From DAITPV01 sp050692555 (GTDB lineage: Bacteria > Actinomycetota > UBA4738 > CALAEC01), in NCBI GenBank assembly GCA_050692555.1, contig JBOGVS010000006.1, forward strand, positions 1-64,000: a stretch of DNA of 64,000 nt, written 5' to 3'. Shown piece by piece: positions 1 through 8,740 of the stretch. Each line of letters begins with the position of its first letter. Within the stretch, counting starts at the first letter, position 1. Below the pieces are notes generated by a model. It was not told the DNA's origin. It did not search any database and saw only the letters and a list, made by a program, of their open reading frames with translations. The translations under genes and the position numbers were made by a program.

Positions 1-28
1 CAGCCATGGTGAGCCCCACCGCCTCGCT

Positions 29-58
29 CCTTCCCCTCGGGGGGCCGCCAGGGGAAGG
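29..58. repeat. Inverted repeat upstream of the first secreted-protein gene
   Basis: Nine-base arms CCTTCCCCT (29-37) and AGGGGAAGG (50-58) are perfect complements around a 12-base loop. It could be the terminator of a gene lying before the window, but no T-run follows directly, so the role is open. The rest of bases 1-192 shows no gene that I can support. Confidence 0.4.
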
Positions 59-192
59 GTCCCACGCGGGCATTTCCTTTTGAGGCAACGAAGCGATTTC
101 CCGGGCATTCTTCGTGAGTCAAGTCGGGCTATGGACGCCGGGCCCCTCGTGGCCGTAGGGTCCCCAGGTCGAGCGAGACCGAGGGAGCGGAC

Positions 193-2418
193 ATGGGCAG
201 GATCCTCGCGCTGACGGCGGCCGTGCTCCTGGCTACCGGACTGCCCGGTGCCGGCGCATCACCGACCCTTGGCAAAGCGGCAGAGCCGACCATGTCACCC
301 ACAGGCCGGGTCCGCGCCGTCTCCGGCGCTCTTCGTGGACCGGCCACGGGACCCTCTCGGCGGGGACAGGAGGGCATCGAGCTACTGGTTCCGGACCCCG
401 CGGCGGTCGAGGCCGAGAAAGAAGCGGCCTCCTCCACTGCCCCGGGGGAACATCAGACCACGAGTGGCGCCTCTCCCGGCGGACCCCGAGCCGCCGTGTT
501 CAACGGGCTCAACCAGCCTGGGATCCCCGCCGGATCGAGCACCCCCCCGGACGCCACCGGTGCGGTGGGTCCCAACGACTACATCGAGATGGTGAACAGC
601 GAGATCCGCATCTACAGCCGGGACCTCACCACCGTGCAGGATTCCAAGACGCTCGGGGAATTCATCGAGTTTCCCGCCGATAGCGTGTTCGACCCCCAGA
701 TCCAGTGGGATCAGCAAGCAGGTCGCTTCCTGTTCGTGATGGACGACATCGACCCCGTCTTTGGGAATTTCCTCGCCATTGGCTGGTCGAAGACGGCGAA
801 TCCCGGAAACCTCGACGCTGGGCCCCTCGCCTCAGAGGATTGGTGCGTGGACTTCATCCCCACGGGAGACTTCGACGACTACCCGAAGCTAGGACATAAC
901 GACACCCACATGCTTGTCGGCACGAACGTCTTCGACGAATTCGACGATTACGTTGGAGCGCGCTTATGGGCCGTTCCCAAGCCGGCGCCGGGAAGCACCA
1001 CGTGTCCCTCGACGTTGAACGCCTTCTTCTGGGCACCGCTCACCGCTGCGGACGGTGACTTCGTCTTCACGCCGGTGCCGGCGAACACCTTCGGGCCCTC
1101 GCCGAACGGATACGTCGCGGCAGCAGACTTCGCGACTGGCGATTCCGAGATCATGGTGTGGCACGTCAGCGGCCCCGCCGCCGCCCCGGTGCTCACCGAG
1201 GACGGCGAGATCGGGGTGTCCACCTACGACTTCCCGGCCAACGTGCCCCAGCCGGGAACGACGAACGTCCTGGACTCCCTGGACGCCCGGCTCACCCAGG
1301 CGGTTGCTGCCCCCGATCCGGGGGCGGGGGGAGCCATGGCGGTATGGACGCAGCACACCATCGACGGGGCCGGTGGCCGGTCGGTCGTGCGGTGGTACGA
1401 GCTGGTGCCCGCCGCGGTGACGCCGAAGCGACAGGAGGGAACCATCTCGAACGCCAGCCACTTCGTGTTCAACGGGGCCATCTCGCCCGCCGCGAGCGGC
1501 AGCGACGCGGTGATCAACTACAACGTCGGCAGCGCCACATTGAACGCCGAGATCCGGGCCCAGTCGCGCACCGGCGCGACCACGCTGGGGACCATGGAGG
1601 GAGAGATCACCCTCGGCGCCAGCGTCGCCTTCGACCAGGACTTCACGTGTACGGATCCGGGAGGGGGGCCGCCCTGCCGGTGGGGCGACTACGCCGGAGC
1701 CAGTCCGGACCCTCTTTACGCCCGGGTGGTGTGGGGATCGAACCAGGCGATCGGCACATCGAACGCCGACAACCCCCACTGGGTCACCAGGAACTTCGCC
1801 CTGGCCACCGCAGCGGGCGAGGACCGGGTGCTGTGGGTCACCGTATCAGGCTCCGGAACCGGGACCGTCTCCGGTCCGGGCATCGGCTGTCCCGGTGACT
1901 GCTCCGAGATCGTCTCAAACGGAACCGCGATGTCGCTATCGGCGACGGCCACAGGTGCATCGACCTTCCAGGGCTGGGGCGGCGACTGCTCCGGGTCCGC
2001 CTCGTGCGACCTGACCCTGAACGAGAATCGATACGTGACCGCCACATTCGACGCTCCTCCGCCACCGCCACCGCCAGCTCCGCCACCGCCACCTCCGCCA
2101 CCCACTCCTCCGACGCTCAGCCTCTCAAGCGCCAAGGCCAAGGAGGGCAAGCCGGCGATCTTCACCGTGACCCGGACGGGGGACCTCACCCAGGCCCTGG
2201 GAGTCCCCTTCGCCACAGCGAATGGGACCGCCAAGGCGCTCAAGGACTACAAGCCGGCCTCCGGGACCCTGTCCTTCGCCCCGGGGGAGGCTTCGCACCA
2301 AGTTAAGGTCAAGACCAAGAACGACAAGAAGGACGAGAAGAACGAGAAATTCTCGTTGAAGCTCACGGTGGGAACGAACACGTTCAGCGTGGGAGTCAAG
2401 ATCAAAGACAACGACTGA
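193..2418 (+). CDS. Secreted protein with InlB-repeat-like and Calx-beta C-terminal domains
   Basis: The 741-residue product begins with a clear signal peptide (hydrophobic residues 4-22, cleavage near GASP) and should be exported. Residues about 90-540 form one large domain that I do not recognise; it opens with the phrase DATGAVGPNDYIEMVN and is rich in W, D and G, as in secreted beta-propeller or lectin-like folds. Residues about 545-620 resemble a divergent InlB B-repeat (GWGGDCSG, YVTATF) with paired cysteines. A polyproline linker follows, then a Calx-beta-like domain (about 640-735; EGKPAIFTVTRTG, ATANGTA, DYKPASGTLSF) that normally binds Ca2+. The C-terminus is lysine-rich. The ATG has a GGGAG ribosome site six bases upstream. 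It is convergent with the subtilase gene, only five bases away. Function is unknown; an extracellular adhesion or matrix role is an inference. Confidence 0.8.
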   Translation: MGRILALTAAVLLATGLPGAGASPTLGKAAEPTMSPTGRVRAVSGALRGPATGPSRRGQEGIELLVPDPAAVEAEKEAASSTAPGEHQTTSGASPGGPRAAVFNGLNQPGIPAGSSTPPDATGAVGPNDYIEMVNSEIRIYSRDLTTVQDSKTLGEFIEFPADSVFDPQIQWDQQAGRFLFVMDDIDPVFGNFLAIGWSKTANPGNLDAGPLASEDWCVDFIPTGDFDDYPKLGHNDTHMLVGTNVFDEFDDYVGARLWAVPKPAPGSTTCPSTLNAFFWAPLTAADGDFVFTPVPANTFGPSPNGYVAAADFATGDSEIMVWHVSGPAAAPVLTEDGEIGVSTYDFPANVPQPGTTNVLDSLDARLTQAVAAPDPGAGGAMAVWTQHTIDGAGGRSVVRWYELVPAAVTPKRQEGTISNASHFVFNGAISPAASGSDAVINYNVGSATLNAEIRAQSRTGATTLGTMEGEITLGASVAFDQDFTCTDPGGGPPCRWGDYAGASPDPLYARVVWGSNQAIGTSNADNPHWVTRNFALATAAGEDRVLWVTVSGSGTGTVSGPGIGCPGDCSEIVSNGTAMSLSATATGASTFQGWGGDCSGSASCDLTLNENRYVTATFDAPPPPPPPAPPPPPPPPTPPTLSLSSAKAKEGKPAIFTVTRTGDLTQALGVPFATANGTAKALKDYKPASGTLSFAPGEASHQVKVKTKNDKKDEKNEKFSLKLTVGTNTFSVGVKIKDND

Positions 2419-2423
2419 CGGGG

Positions 2424-5120
2424 CTAGGCGTGACGATGCCGACGGCCCGCCGAGGCCGCGCTCACACACGTGTCCGCCCCAACGCTCGTTTCAAGGGCCC
2501 GGCCTCGGTATCTCGCTTCACGGTCTGGAAGGCGGGTCGAGAACGCCCCCGCGGCATTGGTGGCGGTCGTCTTGATGGTCCTCCACCTCTTCTTCTTGAC
2601 CTTGCGCTCGATCTCCACGGCGACGCTCTGGACGCACGCGGCGAACCCGTCGGCCACCGTGACCTTGCCCTTGGCCTTCAGGTGCTTCTTCAGCTTCAGG
2701 GTGACACTCCTAGGATGAACTCCCGGGAGATCCACGGTGAGGGTCCGCTGACCGGAATCCGCGAAGTTCCCGACCCCGTCAAAGGCTCGGATGGCCCAGG
2801 TGTGGGCCCCCTCGATGAGCGGAGCGCCGGGCGTCGTGGAGGTGGTCCCCGATCCGATCCCGTCACGGCTCACGGAGCCATCCACCATGAGCTGATACTT
2901 CGAGATCCCCGTCTCCGAATCCGTGGATGGGTTCCAGGTAAACGTGGGGCTGTCCGTGTTCACCGTCGTCCCGCCGACCGGAGCCACGAGGCCTGGTGAC
3001 GACGGAGGCGTCTCGTCCACGTCCACGGTGATCGTATGCATGTTGGAGTCGGTGGTGTTTCCCGCGAAATCGAACGCTTTCGCGTACCAGTCAAACGTTC
3101 CTTCCTGAAGGGGAGACGCCGGCGTCGCCGAGGTAGACGAGGGGTCGATATCGTCCCGGACCAGGTCGGACCCGACCCACAGCTGGTACTTCGCGATCCC
3201 CATGTTGTCGGTCGCCGAATCCCAGGAGAATTGCGGCGTCCGCGTGGTCACCGTGGCGCCATCGGTCGGAGCGACCAATGAGAAGGGTTCCGGGGGGATG
3301 GCATCTGTGAGGACAGCGAGCGCCTGATTCACGTTGAGCCGCCCCTCGGTGACCATCTTCCCGGTGAAGGCCGGCTTCAGATCCACGCTGTTGAGCAACG
3401 CGGATCGCAGATCGGTGATCGTGGCGGTGGGATCGGCCCCCAGCAGCAAGGCGGCCGCGCCGGCGACGTGCGGCGTGGCCATAGAAGTTCCGTTGAAGAA
3501 CGCGAAGCGCGTTCCGGGGTCCGGATCGCTCGCACAGAACACCTCTACATCGTCGATGTGCGCGCCGTTGGCAACTGCCGCATCGTCGTCACTGACGAAC
3601 CGGAACCGCAGGTAGACCGTTGCCTGGCCGTCAAGACCCCCCAAGTCCGCCAAGAAGAAGTCGAACAGTCCCCCGGTGCTCCCGGTCCATGCCTCCAACT
3701 CGCTGGCGCCACTGTTGAGGCTGGCGACGGAGGTGGCGGCTCGGATCGAGACGTGATCCTGCATGTCGCCCGTGGCCAGCCGCATCTCGTACCCGAGCGT
3801 GCAGCCCGACCGACCGGCAAGGCTGAACGGGGCCGCCAAAGTCACGTCCGCGGTTTGGTTCTGAGGGTAGTTGCCGCCGACGCTGTCAGCTATCGAGTGC
3901 GTGGGGCTCGGGGCGGAGACCTCGGCAGTACGTTCCCACTTGGCGGGATCGGCTGTCGTAACCCAATCCCAGTTGTTGGCGCCCTCGAAATCGTCGAAGA
4001 ACATGGAGTCGTATGTGGGCAGCGTGCTGAGAATATTGGTTCCCGGGGCCGCCAGGTCCACCGAGGTCGCTCCGAAGTTCGAGAAGTCCGCCAGCTCATC
4101 GTCTTGGTCGCTCGCGGCCACACAGATCAGGTTGACGGGGTCGTGGTTGCAAGGATACGAGGCAGTGAGGTCGTTGTTCGTCGCCTCATTTCCAGCGGCC
4201 ACGGCGAACAGCGTGCCGGTTGCGTTGTTGATGGCGTCGCGCTGGGCCAGGCTGAATCCCGGGCCTCCGAGGCTCATGTTGACGACATCGGCTCCCATGG
4301 TGCTGGCGTAGTTGATCCCCGCGATCTGGTCCGAAACGGGACACGAACCGACATGAGTGCAGACCTGGACCGGCATGATCGTGACGTTCCAGTTGACGCC
4401 CACCACCCCGACAGCGTTGTTCCCCACCGCCCCGATCGTCCCTGCCACGTGGGTGCCGTGGTCGTTGCCGTCCCGGGGATCGTTGTCGTCGTAAGCGAAG
4501 TCCCAGCCGCGAACATCGTCATCGAACCCATTCCCATCGTCGTCAAAGGCGGGCGTTCCGGCCGCTTCCGCTGTGTTGCTCCACACGTGAGGCGCGATGT
4601 CGGGCCGATCCCAAGCCAATCCGGTGTCCAGAACTGCCACCACCACGTTGGTACTGCCCTGCTGGAAGTCCCACGCCTCCGGGGCGTCGATGTCGGCACC
4701 CGACGTCCCTGTGATGCCGTTGACCGTCTGTCCGGTGTTGTTGAGTCCCCACAGGTTGAGGTACTCGGGGTCGTTCGGGGCCGTCGGCATGATCCGGTGG
4801 ATGTAGTTGGGTTCGGCGTAGGCCACGTCCGGCCGGGATTCAAGCGCGGTCATTGCCCCCCGTACGCTCTGTCCGGGACGAGTGTGAACCAGCTCGGTCC
4901 TCGGCAGCGGCAGGCGGTGTTCCAGGCGAACGTCCGCACGGTCGCGGATCCGATCGCGGACCCGGGCACTGGTGCCGGGATTGAACCGGACCAGCACCTC
5001 GCCGGGGACGGACTCGGCCTTCGCTTGCGGCTTGGACACCTTGGAAGGAGAAGCCGAGCCCGTGGCAGGCGCGGCCGCGGACAGCAGGGCCACGACCAGC
5101 GCAACGGCAGACCTCCTCAG
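2424..5120 (-). CDS. Secreted S8 family serine peptidase (subtilase) with C-terminal Ig/FnIII-like modules
   Basis: This is an extracellular endopeptidase. A fervidolysin-like prodomain comes first (PGEVLVRFNPGTS, then YAEPNY), followed by the S8 catalytic residues Asp in AVLDTGLAWD, His in DHGTHVAGTIG and Ser in FNGTSMATPHVAG. A domain of about 150 residues with a jelly-roll look is inserted between the His and Ser regions. Two repeats of about 95 residues (SLVAPTDGATV and GLVAPVGGTTV) look like Ig/FnIII modules. The C-terminus (VTLKLKKHLKAKGKV onward, with two cysteines) resembles the end of the neighbouring metalloprotease. Start choice: a GTG at 5093 would leave a signal peptide without its n-region. 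A CTG at 5118-5120 lies seven bases after a GGAGGAGGGGG site and gives MRRSAVALVVALL, a normal signal peptide, so I extend to it. Family assignment is very safe; the start is an inference. Confidence 0.93.
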   Translation of the reverse strand: MRRSAVALVVALLSAAAPATGSASPSKVSKPQAKAESVPGEVLVRFNPGTSARVRDRIRDRADVRLEHRLPLPRTELVHTRPGQSVRGAMTALESRPDVAYAEPNYIHRIMPTAPNDPEYLNLWGLNNTGQTVNGITGTSGADIDAPEAWDFQQGSTNVVVAVLDTGLAWDRPDIAPHVWSNTAEAAGTPAFDDDGNGFDDDVRGWDFAYDDNDPRDGNDHGTHVAGTIGAVGNNAVGVVGVNWNVTIMPVQVCTHVGSCPVSDQIAGINYASTMGADVVNMSLGGPGFSLAQRDAINNATGTLFAVAAGNEATNNDLTASYPCNHDPVNLICVAASDQDDELADFSNFGATSVDLAAPGTNILSTLPTYDSMFFDDFEGANNWDWVTTADPAKWERTAEVSAPSPTHSIADSVGGNYPQNQTADVTLAAPFSLAGRSGCTLGYEMRLATGDMQDHVSIRAATSVASLNSGASELEAWTGSTGGLFDFFLADLGGLDGQATVYLRFRFVSDDDAAVANGAHIDDVEVFCASDPDPGTRFAFFNGTSMATPHVAGAAALLLGADPTATITDLRSALLNSVDLKPAFTGKMVTEGRLNVNQALAVLTDAIPPEPFSLVAPTDGATVTTRTPQFSWDSATDNMGIAKYQLWVGSDLVRDDIDPSSTSATPASPLQEGTFDWYAKAFDFAGNTTDSNMHTITVDVDETPPSSPGLVAPVGGTTVNTDSPTFTWNPSTDSETGISKYQLMVDGSVSRDGIGSGTTSTTPGAPLIEGAHTWAIRAFDGVGNFADSGQRTLTVDLPGVHPRSVTLKLKKHLKAKGKVTVADGFAACVQSVAVEIERKVKKKRWRTIKTTATNAAGAFSTRLPDREARYRGRALETSVGADTCVSAASAGRRHRHA

Positions 5121-5220
5121 AGCAGAACCCCCTCCTCCGCGGCGAGTGTCTCAGCTGATAGGGACGACCTCAATAGGTCAAACATCGGCGCCCCGTTCGG
5201 CCGAATTGAGGGGGGCAAGC

Positions 5221-7101
5221 TCAGCAGCGGAACGTCTTGGTCTTCTCGCTGCCCCGGTGGTCCAGGTCGCCGGGGAACGAGGCGGTGATCCTGCAACGGC
5301 GGGCTTTCGGCCGGTTGAAGTCGGTCTCGTACCGCCCCCGCTTCAGCTGAGGGTGTTCGGCCTTCACCTGACGGAAGCCCTTGCCCTTCTTCTTCTTGAA
5401 CAGGGTCACTTCGATCCGCTGGCCGTTGTGCTTGGGCTTCAGCTTGCCCTTGGCGATCACGTCTTCATCGTCTCTCTTCACCTTCAGGGTGAGGGAGCTG
5501 GGGTTCGGCGTCGGAGTGAGCATGAACTCGTACGAGCGGGCCGGTGAAGACGTGGGGTTGCCTCCCGACTGGGTGATGTTGGTGATCACCGCCACCAGGG
5601 TCTGGCACGCGGCCGGATCGAAGCTCTGGAGGGTCACGGTCTTCCCTCCTCCGGCATCTCCTGACAACGGAACATTGACGATCTGCCCTCCGGTGTCGCA
5701 GGCTACGCTGCCCCGGAACAGCCCACCGTTCGAGGTGTTCTTCAGCACCGCCTGGAACGGCCCGGTCCCCGGGGGCAACGTGATCCAGTTGAGCGAGTAG
5801 TTGTCGGGGAGGCTGCCGACGGCCTTGGCCCCGATCCCGGGCACCCGTCCGTGAACCGGGGTCGGCCCGCGCAGGGCCACGTAGTCCGGCCCCTCCTCCA
5901 GGCAGTACGGATACACGTACCCGCCGCCGCACCCGCGATTGAACTTCAAGGCCACCGCGGCGTCGTGGTAGGCGGTGGGCAGGTCCAGGCCCGCCGGACC
6001 CAGCGCCAGGCCCAAGGCGTCGAGCTGGCTCCCCTGGTTCTGGCTGACACTCTCCCAGAACCGCTGGTAGAGTTGCTCACTCCCCGCCGGCAGCGTTGTG
6101 CCGAAGCGTTCCGCGATGGCCCGGAACACCACCCAGGTGGCGTAGGGCTTCCCTTCGTATTGACCCATGTCATCGGCGAAGTCCGGCCACAGGTAGTTGT
6201 AGTTGTCGTTCGACCCGTCGAACACCTCGTCCTCGACCCATGTGGTGATTCCCTCGACGAATCCGAAGTCGGGCACGTTCGATCCACTGAGCGCTCCGTA
6301 GCCGAACTGGATGGAGTGATTGAACTCGTGGGCTACGGTTGCTTCGAGGGAGGGTTGGGGCGGAGACGGGAACCCCGAGTAATCCTCCCTGAGGACCATG
6401 CACGAGGCATAAGCGTCTCCCTCATCCCAGGGTGTGTTGGGGTTGTTCCCAACGAACCCGGCATGGGTGCCTATGGCCGTGACGTAGCCGTACAGCCCAG
6501 GCGCGAGATCCTCCAGGCGCACCGGATACTTGTTGTTGGGCGGGGGACTCACGGACATCGGTGGCGCCGCCCAGCCGAACGCCCCCACCTCCGTGTTCCA
6601 CGCGGCGTCCAAGGAAGCCGTATAGCTGCTGATGCTCAGGCCGTCCGAACCGCCGTCCACTGGGGCCTGGTCGTACTCGATGTAGAAGTGCGCGCTCTCG
6701 ATGGTGTGCGTCTTGACATCAGTGGAGTCTCCGCAGACATCTCCGATCGGATGGGCCTCGCTGTCTCCGGCCATGAGCTGGCGGATCTCACGGCGTTCCG
6801 GTCCCGGATTCATGGTCCGGGCGTCCCGCCTGAGCTGGAGGAGCGGGAGGGTCCCATCCCAGGGCACCTCACTCCGGTATCCGGCTGGGAGCCGTTCATG
6901 GTCTAACAGCGCGTACGCCAGGTACAGGGCCCCCGTTTCCCTGTCGATCGAGCCGCGCTCCACGGCCCGTTCGATGAGGTCGGGGGTGGCCAGACGCGCC
7001 GGACCGGCGGGGGCAGCAGGCGCAGCGAGCAGGCCTGCCGCCGTCACGCCGAGGAGGAGGGCAACCCGGATGGGGCGCATGTTCATCGAGGCTATCGGCA
7101 T
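5221..7101 (-). CDS. Putative secreted zinc metalloprotease, MXAN_6640-like
   Basis: The product has 626 residues. The N-terminus has three possible ATG starts (7101, 7086, 7080), each leading into a signal peptide ending near APAAPAGPA. The sequence HEFNHSIQF, about residue 255, is a zinc-binding HExxH-type motif with Phe in the third position, and is followed by EGITTWVEDEVF, whose glutamates could supply the third ligand. This arrangement matches the MXAN_6640 family of putative metalloproteases. The last 100 residues (SLTLKVKRDDEDVIAKGK onward) are lysine-rich and parallel the subtilase C-terminus, so the two exoenzymes may share a surface-binding or secretion module. It lies on the same strand as the subtilase gene, with a 100-base gap. 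No clear ribosome site precedes any of the starts. Protease activity is inferred from the motif only. Confidence 0.75.
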   Translation of the reverse strand: MPIASMNMRPIRVALLLGVTAAGLLAAPAAPAGPARLATPDLIERAVERGSIDRETGALYLAYALLDHERLPAGYRSEVPWDGTLPLLQLRRDARTMNPGPERREIRQLMAGDSEAHPIGDVCGDSTDVKTHTIESAHFYIEYDQAPVDGGSDGLSISSYTASLDAAWNTEVGAFGWAAPPMSVSPPPNNKYPVRLEDLAPGLYGYVTAIGTHAGFVGNNPNTPWDEGDAYASCMVLREDYSGFPSPPQPSLEATVAHEFNHSIQFGYGALSGSNVPDFGFVEGITTWVEDEVFDGSNDNYNYLWPDFADDMGQYEGKPYATWVVFRAIAERFGTTLPAGSEQLYQRFWESVSQNQGSQLDALGLALGPAGLDLPTAYHDAAVALKFNRGCGGGYVYPYCLEEGPDYVALRGPTPVHGRVPGIGAKAVGSLPDNYSLNWITLPPGTGPFQAVLKNTSNGGLFRGSVACDTGGQIVNVPLSGDAGGGKTVTLQSFDPAACQTLVAVITNITQSGGNPTSSPARSYEFMLTPTPNPSSLTLKVKRDDEDVIAKGKLKPKHNGQRIEVTLFKKKKGKGFRQVKAEHPQLKRGRYETDFNRPKARRCRITASFPGDLDHRGSEKTKTFRC

Positions 7102-7126
7102 CCGGCTCGGAAAGGTGACGGAGGGC

Positions 7127-7900
7127 TCAGGACCGCACGCACCAGTACAGGTCGGTGCGGTACGGCAGCGAGAACTCCCTGTGGCCCGCGAGATCGGAGT
7201 GCGTGTTCGCCAGATGGCGGACCTTGGACAACACCCGCTCCTGTTCCGGAGGCGGCAGGACGGCGATGAAGCTCATGGATGCGACTCGCTCCACCAGGAC
7301 GTCCGGGTCCATCCGCTGCTGATGGGCAAACCGAAGGCGGTGAAGTGTCTTGAAGTGGTCGGTCCTGGTGAAAGCCCCCTGCCAGGCGGCATGGCGCTCG
7401 TGTCGCGGAGCGTTGCCCTCGTACGGGTCGATGATGCCCGAAAGCTCCCGCACCCATTCCACGGATTCGTCGCGGACGTTCCACAGCAGGCCCAGCCGGC
7501 CGTGGGTCCGGAGCACCCGGTGGATCTCCGGGAGGGCCCGGTCCCCATCGAACCAGTGGAATGCCTGGCCCGCCACCACCGCGTCGAAGGTCTCGTCTGC
7601 GAACGGGGTCTGCTCGGCGGTGCCGGCCACGATCTCCACGCCGGGGGCCATCTGCGACAGCCGGAGCCGCATCGCCTCCACGGGCTCGAGGGCCACCACC
7701 CGAGCTCCGGTGGGGACCAGCTGGCGGGTGAGCTTGCCGGTCCCCGCGCCCAGGTCGAGCACGGTGCACCTCCGGCCGATCTCCAGCTCCTGGACCAGCC
7801 GGTCGACGGCTTCGGTGGAGTAATCGGGGCGTGCCCGCTCGTACTCGTCGGCGGTGGCCCCGAACCCCTCGCTGGCCGCCGGGTGGACGCTATCGCTCAC
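7127..7900 (-). CDS. Class I SAM-dependent methyltransferase
   Basis: The 257-residue protein carries the Methyltransf_11/UbiE-type fold. Motif I is VLDLGAGTGKLTRQL and the acidic end of strand 2 is VVALEPVEAM. Motif post-I is GTAEQTPFADETFD, followed by VVAGQAFHWFDGD. The phrase AGQAFHWF is typical of a large group of actinobacterial methyltransferases of unknown substrate. The GTG start at 7900 lies inside the end of the upstream gene (11-base overlap), which implies translational coupling. The substrate cannot be told from sequence. Confidence 0.88.
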   Translation of the reverse strand: MSDSVHPAASEGFGATADEYERARPDYSTEAVDRLVQELEIGRRCTVLDLGAGTGKLTRQLVPTGARVVALEPVEAMRLRLSQMAPGVEIVAGTAEQTPFADETFDAVVAGQAFHWFDGDRALPEIHRVLRTHGRLGLLWNVRDESVEWVRELSGIIDPYEGNAPRHERHAAWQGAFTRTDHFKTLHRLRFAHQQRMDPDVLVERVASMSFIAVLPPPEQERVLSKVRHLANTHSDLAGHREFSLPYRTDLYWCVRS

Positions 7901-8252
7901 GGGGAAGGGCGGGTTTTCGGCCGGCCCAGCCGTAGGTCGCCGGATCGAGGGCCGGATCCCAGCCGCCCGGCTGCTCGGTGACGAACCGAACCCCGAGGCC
8001 TTCCTGTTCGCCTCGGACCCGAGCCGCCAATCGAAACCATTCCAGGTCTCCGGGCCCCGCCACGGTCACCCCGCTGGTCCCCGACGCCCGGGTGGCGGGG
8101 TCGTCCGCGGCGAGGGGCGAGGGGCGGAACACCCGACGGAGGATCGAGCGGACCTCGTCGTCCTCGGACTCCACCACGGCGCGGGTGCCGTCCCACACCG
8201 CGCTGCCCACGATGGCCTTGGGGTCCTCCGGGCGAAAGAAGTCCGCTCGCAT
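7890..8252 (-). CDS. Conserved small protein of unknown function
   Basis: The 120-residue protein opens MRADFFRPEDPKAIVGSAVW and is rich in acidic residues and arginine, with no signal peptide, membrane segment or cysteine. It looks like a soluble protein family common in high-GC Gram-positive genomes, but I cannot name a function. A TATCCT hexamer at 8259-8264 lies six bases before the ATG and no ribosome site is visible, so the mRNA is probably leaderless. Its end overlaps the start of the methyltransferase gene by 11 bases, so the two form an operon. It is transcribed away from the excalibur-domain gene across a region holding an inverted repeat. Confidence 0.7.
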   Translation of the reverse strand: MRADFFRPEDPKAIVGSAVWDGTRAVVESEDDEVRSILRRVFRPSPLAADDPATRASGTSGVTVAGPGDLEWFRLAARVRGEQEGLGVRFVTEQPGGWDPALDPATYGWAGRKPALPRER

Positions 8253-8287
8253 AACGGCAGGATACTGGCTCGATCCGAGACCTCATG

Positions 8288-8317
8288 ACTAGTCCCCCAT
8301 GGCCCGGAGGGACTAGT
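8288..8317. promoter_or_regulatory. Inverted repeat in a divergent promoter region
   Basis: Perfect nine-base arms ACTAGTCCC (8288-8296) and GGGACTAGT (8309-8317) flank a 12-base loop. The repeat sits between two genes transcribed away from each other (starts at 8252 and about 8415), where a shared operator would be expected. No gene for a matching regulator is adjacent. A hairpin role in RNA is also possible. Confidence 0.45.
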
Positions 8318-8414
8318 GCCCGACCCGTTCGAGCCAGGACAAAGTTGGTCACAGTGGGCCATTGTCACGGACCGGGTGTCCGACCGAGACTGGACCCGGC
8401 AACCGATGGAGACC

Positions 8415-8681
8415 ATGAAGAGGAGCAACATGCCCGCGTACCACCCGTTCAGACTGCTGGCCGTGGTCGTCCTGCTCGCCATGCTGGTGGGCACGGCCAC
8501 CATCCAATCCGCTACTGCCGGCAAGGGCAGGGGATGCGACCCCAACTACAAGAGGGCCTGTATCAAGATCACCAGCCGTGACCTCGACTGCGATGACGTG
8601 AAGAAGACGAACTTCAACAGTGTGGGGAGCGACCCTCACGGGTTCGACGGCGACAACGACGGGTGGGCCTGCGAGAGTTAG
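8415..8681 (+). CDS. Small secreted excalibur calcium-binding domain protein
   Basis: The product of about 88 residues has a signal peptide (LLAVVVLLAMLVGTATIQS, cleavage near SATA) and a mature domain of about 50 residues. Three features match the excalibur domain: CDPNYKRACI, then DLDCDDV, and the terminal Ca2+-binding loop FDGDNDGWACE. Four cysteines probably form two disulphides. In other bacteria the domain is found in secreted or wall-associated proteins and binds calcium. ATG codons at 8406, 8415 and 8430 are all in frame. I chose 8415 because it gives a basic n-region; a GAGGAG site is also close before 8430. A hairpin that may act as terminator follows at 8712-8740. Confidence 0.78.
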   Translation: MKRSNMPAYHPFRLLAVVVLLAMLVGTATIQSATAGKGRGCDPNYKRACIKITSRDLDCDDVKKTNFNSVGSDPHGFDGDNDGWACES

Positions 8682-8711
8682 GCAACGGACTTTTAAAGCG
8701 GGGGGATCCGA

Positions 8712-8740
8712 GGACCCGGGCGGCTAGTCCGTCCGGGTCC
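8712..8740. terminator. Candidate bidirectional terminator hairpin
   Basis: Arms GGACCCGG (8712-8719) and CCGGGTCC (8733-8740) are perfect complements around a 13-base loop, located between two convergent genes and overlapping the last codons of the MBL-fold gene. No strong T-run follows, so termination by this hairpin is an inference from position. Confidence 0.4.
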
